DNA from: Sinobacterium norvegicum
GTDB taxonomy: Bacteria > Pseudomonadota > Gammaproteobacteria > Pseudomonadales > Sinobacteriaceae
Reading direction: 5' to 3'
Assembly: GCF_923077115.1 (NCBI RefSeq)
Contig: NZ_CAKLPX010000006.1
Location: 1-64,000, forward strand
DNA length: 64,000 nucleotides
The notes under the pieces were generated by a model, which worked only from the letters and a program-made list of their open reading frames with translations, ran no database searches and was not told where the DNA came from. The position numbers were made by a program, and so were the translations under genes. Every line of letters starts with the position of its first letter. The first letter of the stretch is position 1. Below are positions 62,625 through 64,000 of the stretch, piece after piece.

Positions 62625-64000
62625 TTATGCTGAGGGAGGCTGGTAAGTTTTTTTGTTGCTGCGATTGGCTCGCTTTAAGGTGATCAGCTGGTCGACTGCT
62701 TGAGATAATTGCGACCGTTCTTCAGTGCTCATGTTGGCGTTCGCCAAGACAAAGTGTGCGGTATTGGCAACATCGCGCCAGCGAGGGTTCTTGGGTAAAT
62801 TGTTGATGTCAAAATATCGCTCCATGGTTCTTGCTCTCATACGGGAGCCGTCCAAACTGGCGCGCCAAATGCCGCTCTTCTCGGCAAGGTCGATGGTGGT
62901 TAGGTTGGTTGTCTGTACCCAAAGGTCGTTTGCTTGATGCATCAGCTCTACGATTGCAGTGCGATAATGCTGTCGATCGTCATCATTGCCTTCTGGTGTG
63001 CTCTCTATTTTTATCTTGAGATGATTATTCTCAGCCTGTAATTCGATAAGGGACAGCTGAGTAAGTTGGGCTTGAATGCGGGCAAACAGTTCGTCGCGAT
63101 AAAATGGCTTAGTAATATAGTCGTTGGCACCAACAGCAAAGCCTTGAGTAATGTCGAGGGGGGTCTGTTTGGCGGAAAGAATAATGATTGGTAATTTTTG
63201 GGCGCTGTGCTGCTTTCGCAGCTGTTGGCAAAGCTCCAGTCCGCTCACTTTGGGCATCATCACATCCAGCAGTATCAGGCTTACCCTGTTGTTTTTGAGT
63301 AGCTCCAGCCCTTGTTGGGCCGAGTCTGCAAGCAACAGATTGAAGTGGCGACAAAGGTAGCCGTTGAGCACCTCTAGGTTGGTGTGCTCGTCATCGATGA
63401 TTAGAATCGTCGCTTTATCAGGAGAGAAATCAAGGGTAGGTGGTGCGTTGGCCGGCGTGGCGGCTCTGGAAAGAGGGCTGTATTCGCTGGCGTTGATGTC
63501 CTTGGTGGCACCGTTTTTGTGCTGATAGATGTCGAGCATGAATGTGAAACAAGCGCCGCTACCTGGCTCGCTGTCGACGTACAAATTGTGGCCATGGAGT
63601 TCAATGAGTTTTTTGCTGATTGCTAAGCCAAGTCCGCTGCCGACCTGATCGTTGTCCCCCTGTTCGAAGTTTTTAAATATTCGTTCCTGATCGCTACGCG
63701 CAATGCCAACGCCAGTGTCGGTTACCGATAGGCATATATGGTTGTTCTGTTGCTGAGCCGTAATAGTGACCTTACCCTGGTCGGTGAATTTGATTGCATT
63801 AGTGATTAAATTGAATAGAACCTGATATATACGACGTTCGTCGGCATATACCGAAGGGAGGTGGTGGCGGGTGTTGTTGATAATGGTGATGTCTTTATTG
63901 CCGACCAGTGGTTCGGCTAATTGGCAGGCCATGTGGCTGAGCTGAGCTAAATTGACAGGCTCTGGTTTGAGCGATAGTTGGCCGCGCTTAACAGCGGCAA
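62625..64000 (-). CDS. Hybrid histidine kinase, 3' part (kinase-receiver-unknown domain)
   Basis: The frame stays open to the right window edge, so the N terminus, including the H-box, is missing; 457 residues are visible. Order: kinase ATP-binding domain (N-box LFNLITNAIKF, G1 VTDTGVGIA, G2 GSGLGLAIS), a linker, a receiver domain (ILIIDDEHTNLEVLNGYL, phospho-Asp in LILLDVMMP, Lys in YITKPF), then a C-terminal module of about 145 residues with NDLWVQTTNLTTIDLAEKSG and LPKNPRWRDVANTAHFVL. Similar C-terminal modules occur on 7TMR-DISM-type hybrid kinases, from memory. Confidence 0.88.
   Translation of the reverse strand, partial: AAVKRGQLSLKPEPVNLAQLSHMACQLAEPLVGNKDITIINNTRHHLPSVYADERRIYQVLFNLITNAIKFTDQGKVTITAQQQNNHICLSVTDTGVGIARSDQERIFKNFEQGDNDQVGSGLGLAISKKLIELHGHNLYVDSEPGSGACFTFMLDIYQHKNGATKDINASEYSPLSRAATPANAPPTLDFSPDKATILIIDDEHTNLEVLNGYLCRHFNLLLADSAQQGLELLKNNRVSLILLDVMMPKVSGLELCQQLRKQHSAQKLPIIILSAKQTPLDITQGFAVGANDYITKPFYRDELFARIQAQLTQLSLIELQAENNHLKIKIESTPEGNDDDRQHYRTAIVELMHQANDLWVQTTNLTTIDLAEKSGIWRASLDGSRMRARTMERYFDINNLPKNPRWRDVANTAHFVLANANMSTEERSQLSQAVDQLITLKRANRSNKKTYQPPSA

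Overview
The window looks like the chromosome of a marine-type gammaproteobacterium. Three things point there: FabA/FabB-type unsaturated fatty-acid synthesis, a 122-residue three-helix SecE, and a gene order shared with Pseudomonas and its relatives (5S rRNA, birA, coaX, SPOR protein, four tRNAs, tufB, tRNA-Trp, secE, nusG, rplKAJL, rpoBC, rpsLG, fusA, tufA, S10/spc/alpha operons, then uvrA, MFS transporter, ssb). The 407-residue EF-Tu and the PrsK/PrsR pair would fit a Cellvibrionales- or Spongiibacteraceae-like organism; that placement is inference.

Layout. Positions 1-147 hold the 3' end of a 5S rRNA and its terminator. Positions 263-2717 hold birA-coaX-SPOR protein with 4-nt overlaps. 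A strong promoter overlapping the SPOR stop codon drives tRNA-Thr, tRNA-Tyr, tRNA-Gly, tRNA-Thr and tufB, followed by tRNA-Trp. Positions 4654-16546 are secE-nusG-rplKAJL-rpoBC with an L10 leader and an rplL/rpoB attenuator. Positions 16717-21103 are the str operon ending in tufA. Positions 21204-35118 are the complete S10, spc and alpha operons, with rpmJ at 31884-32000. uvrA then runs leftward towards rplQ.

From 38 kb the content is mixed: an MFS transporter, ssb, a degenerate RmlD-like protein with moaB-moeA, fabA-fabB (minus strand), manC-manB (GDP-mannose synthesis), pgi, the PrsR/PrsK two-component system (known from PEP-CTERM/exosortase biology), ispB, rplU-rpmA-obgE-proB, rpsT, a diguanylate cyclase, a TetR regulator with a PtpB-like phosphatase, a small secreted cysteine protein, a DUF4136-type lipoprotein, a DUF3108-like exported protein and the 3' part of a hybrid histidine kinase.

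How it fits together. The first 35 kb is the translation and transcription core, with feedback leaders (L10 clear; L1, S7 and S4 probable) and promoters of the stable-RNA type. The second half links replication and repair, molybdopterin synthesis, membrane lipid synthesis and sugar-nucleotide supply to envelope and exopolysaccharide regulation. manC, manB and pgi beside PrsK/PrsR suggest a polysaccharide-related neighbourhood, but no exosortase, PEP-CTERM substrate or glycosyltransferase is present here. No CRISPR array, prophage, transposase or defence system was seen. The best leads are the active-site-degenerate RmlD-like protein ahead of moaB, the PrsKR locus with a large imperfect inverted repeat, the perfect 19-bp palindrome at the TetR promoter, and an unassigned C-terminal module on the hybrid kinase.
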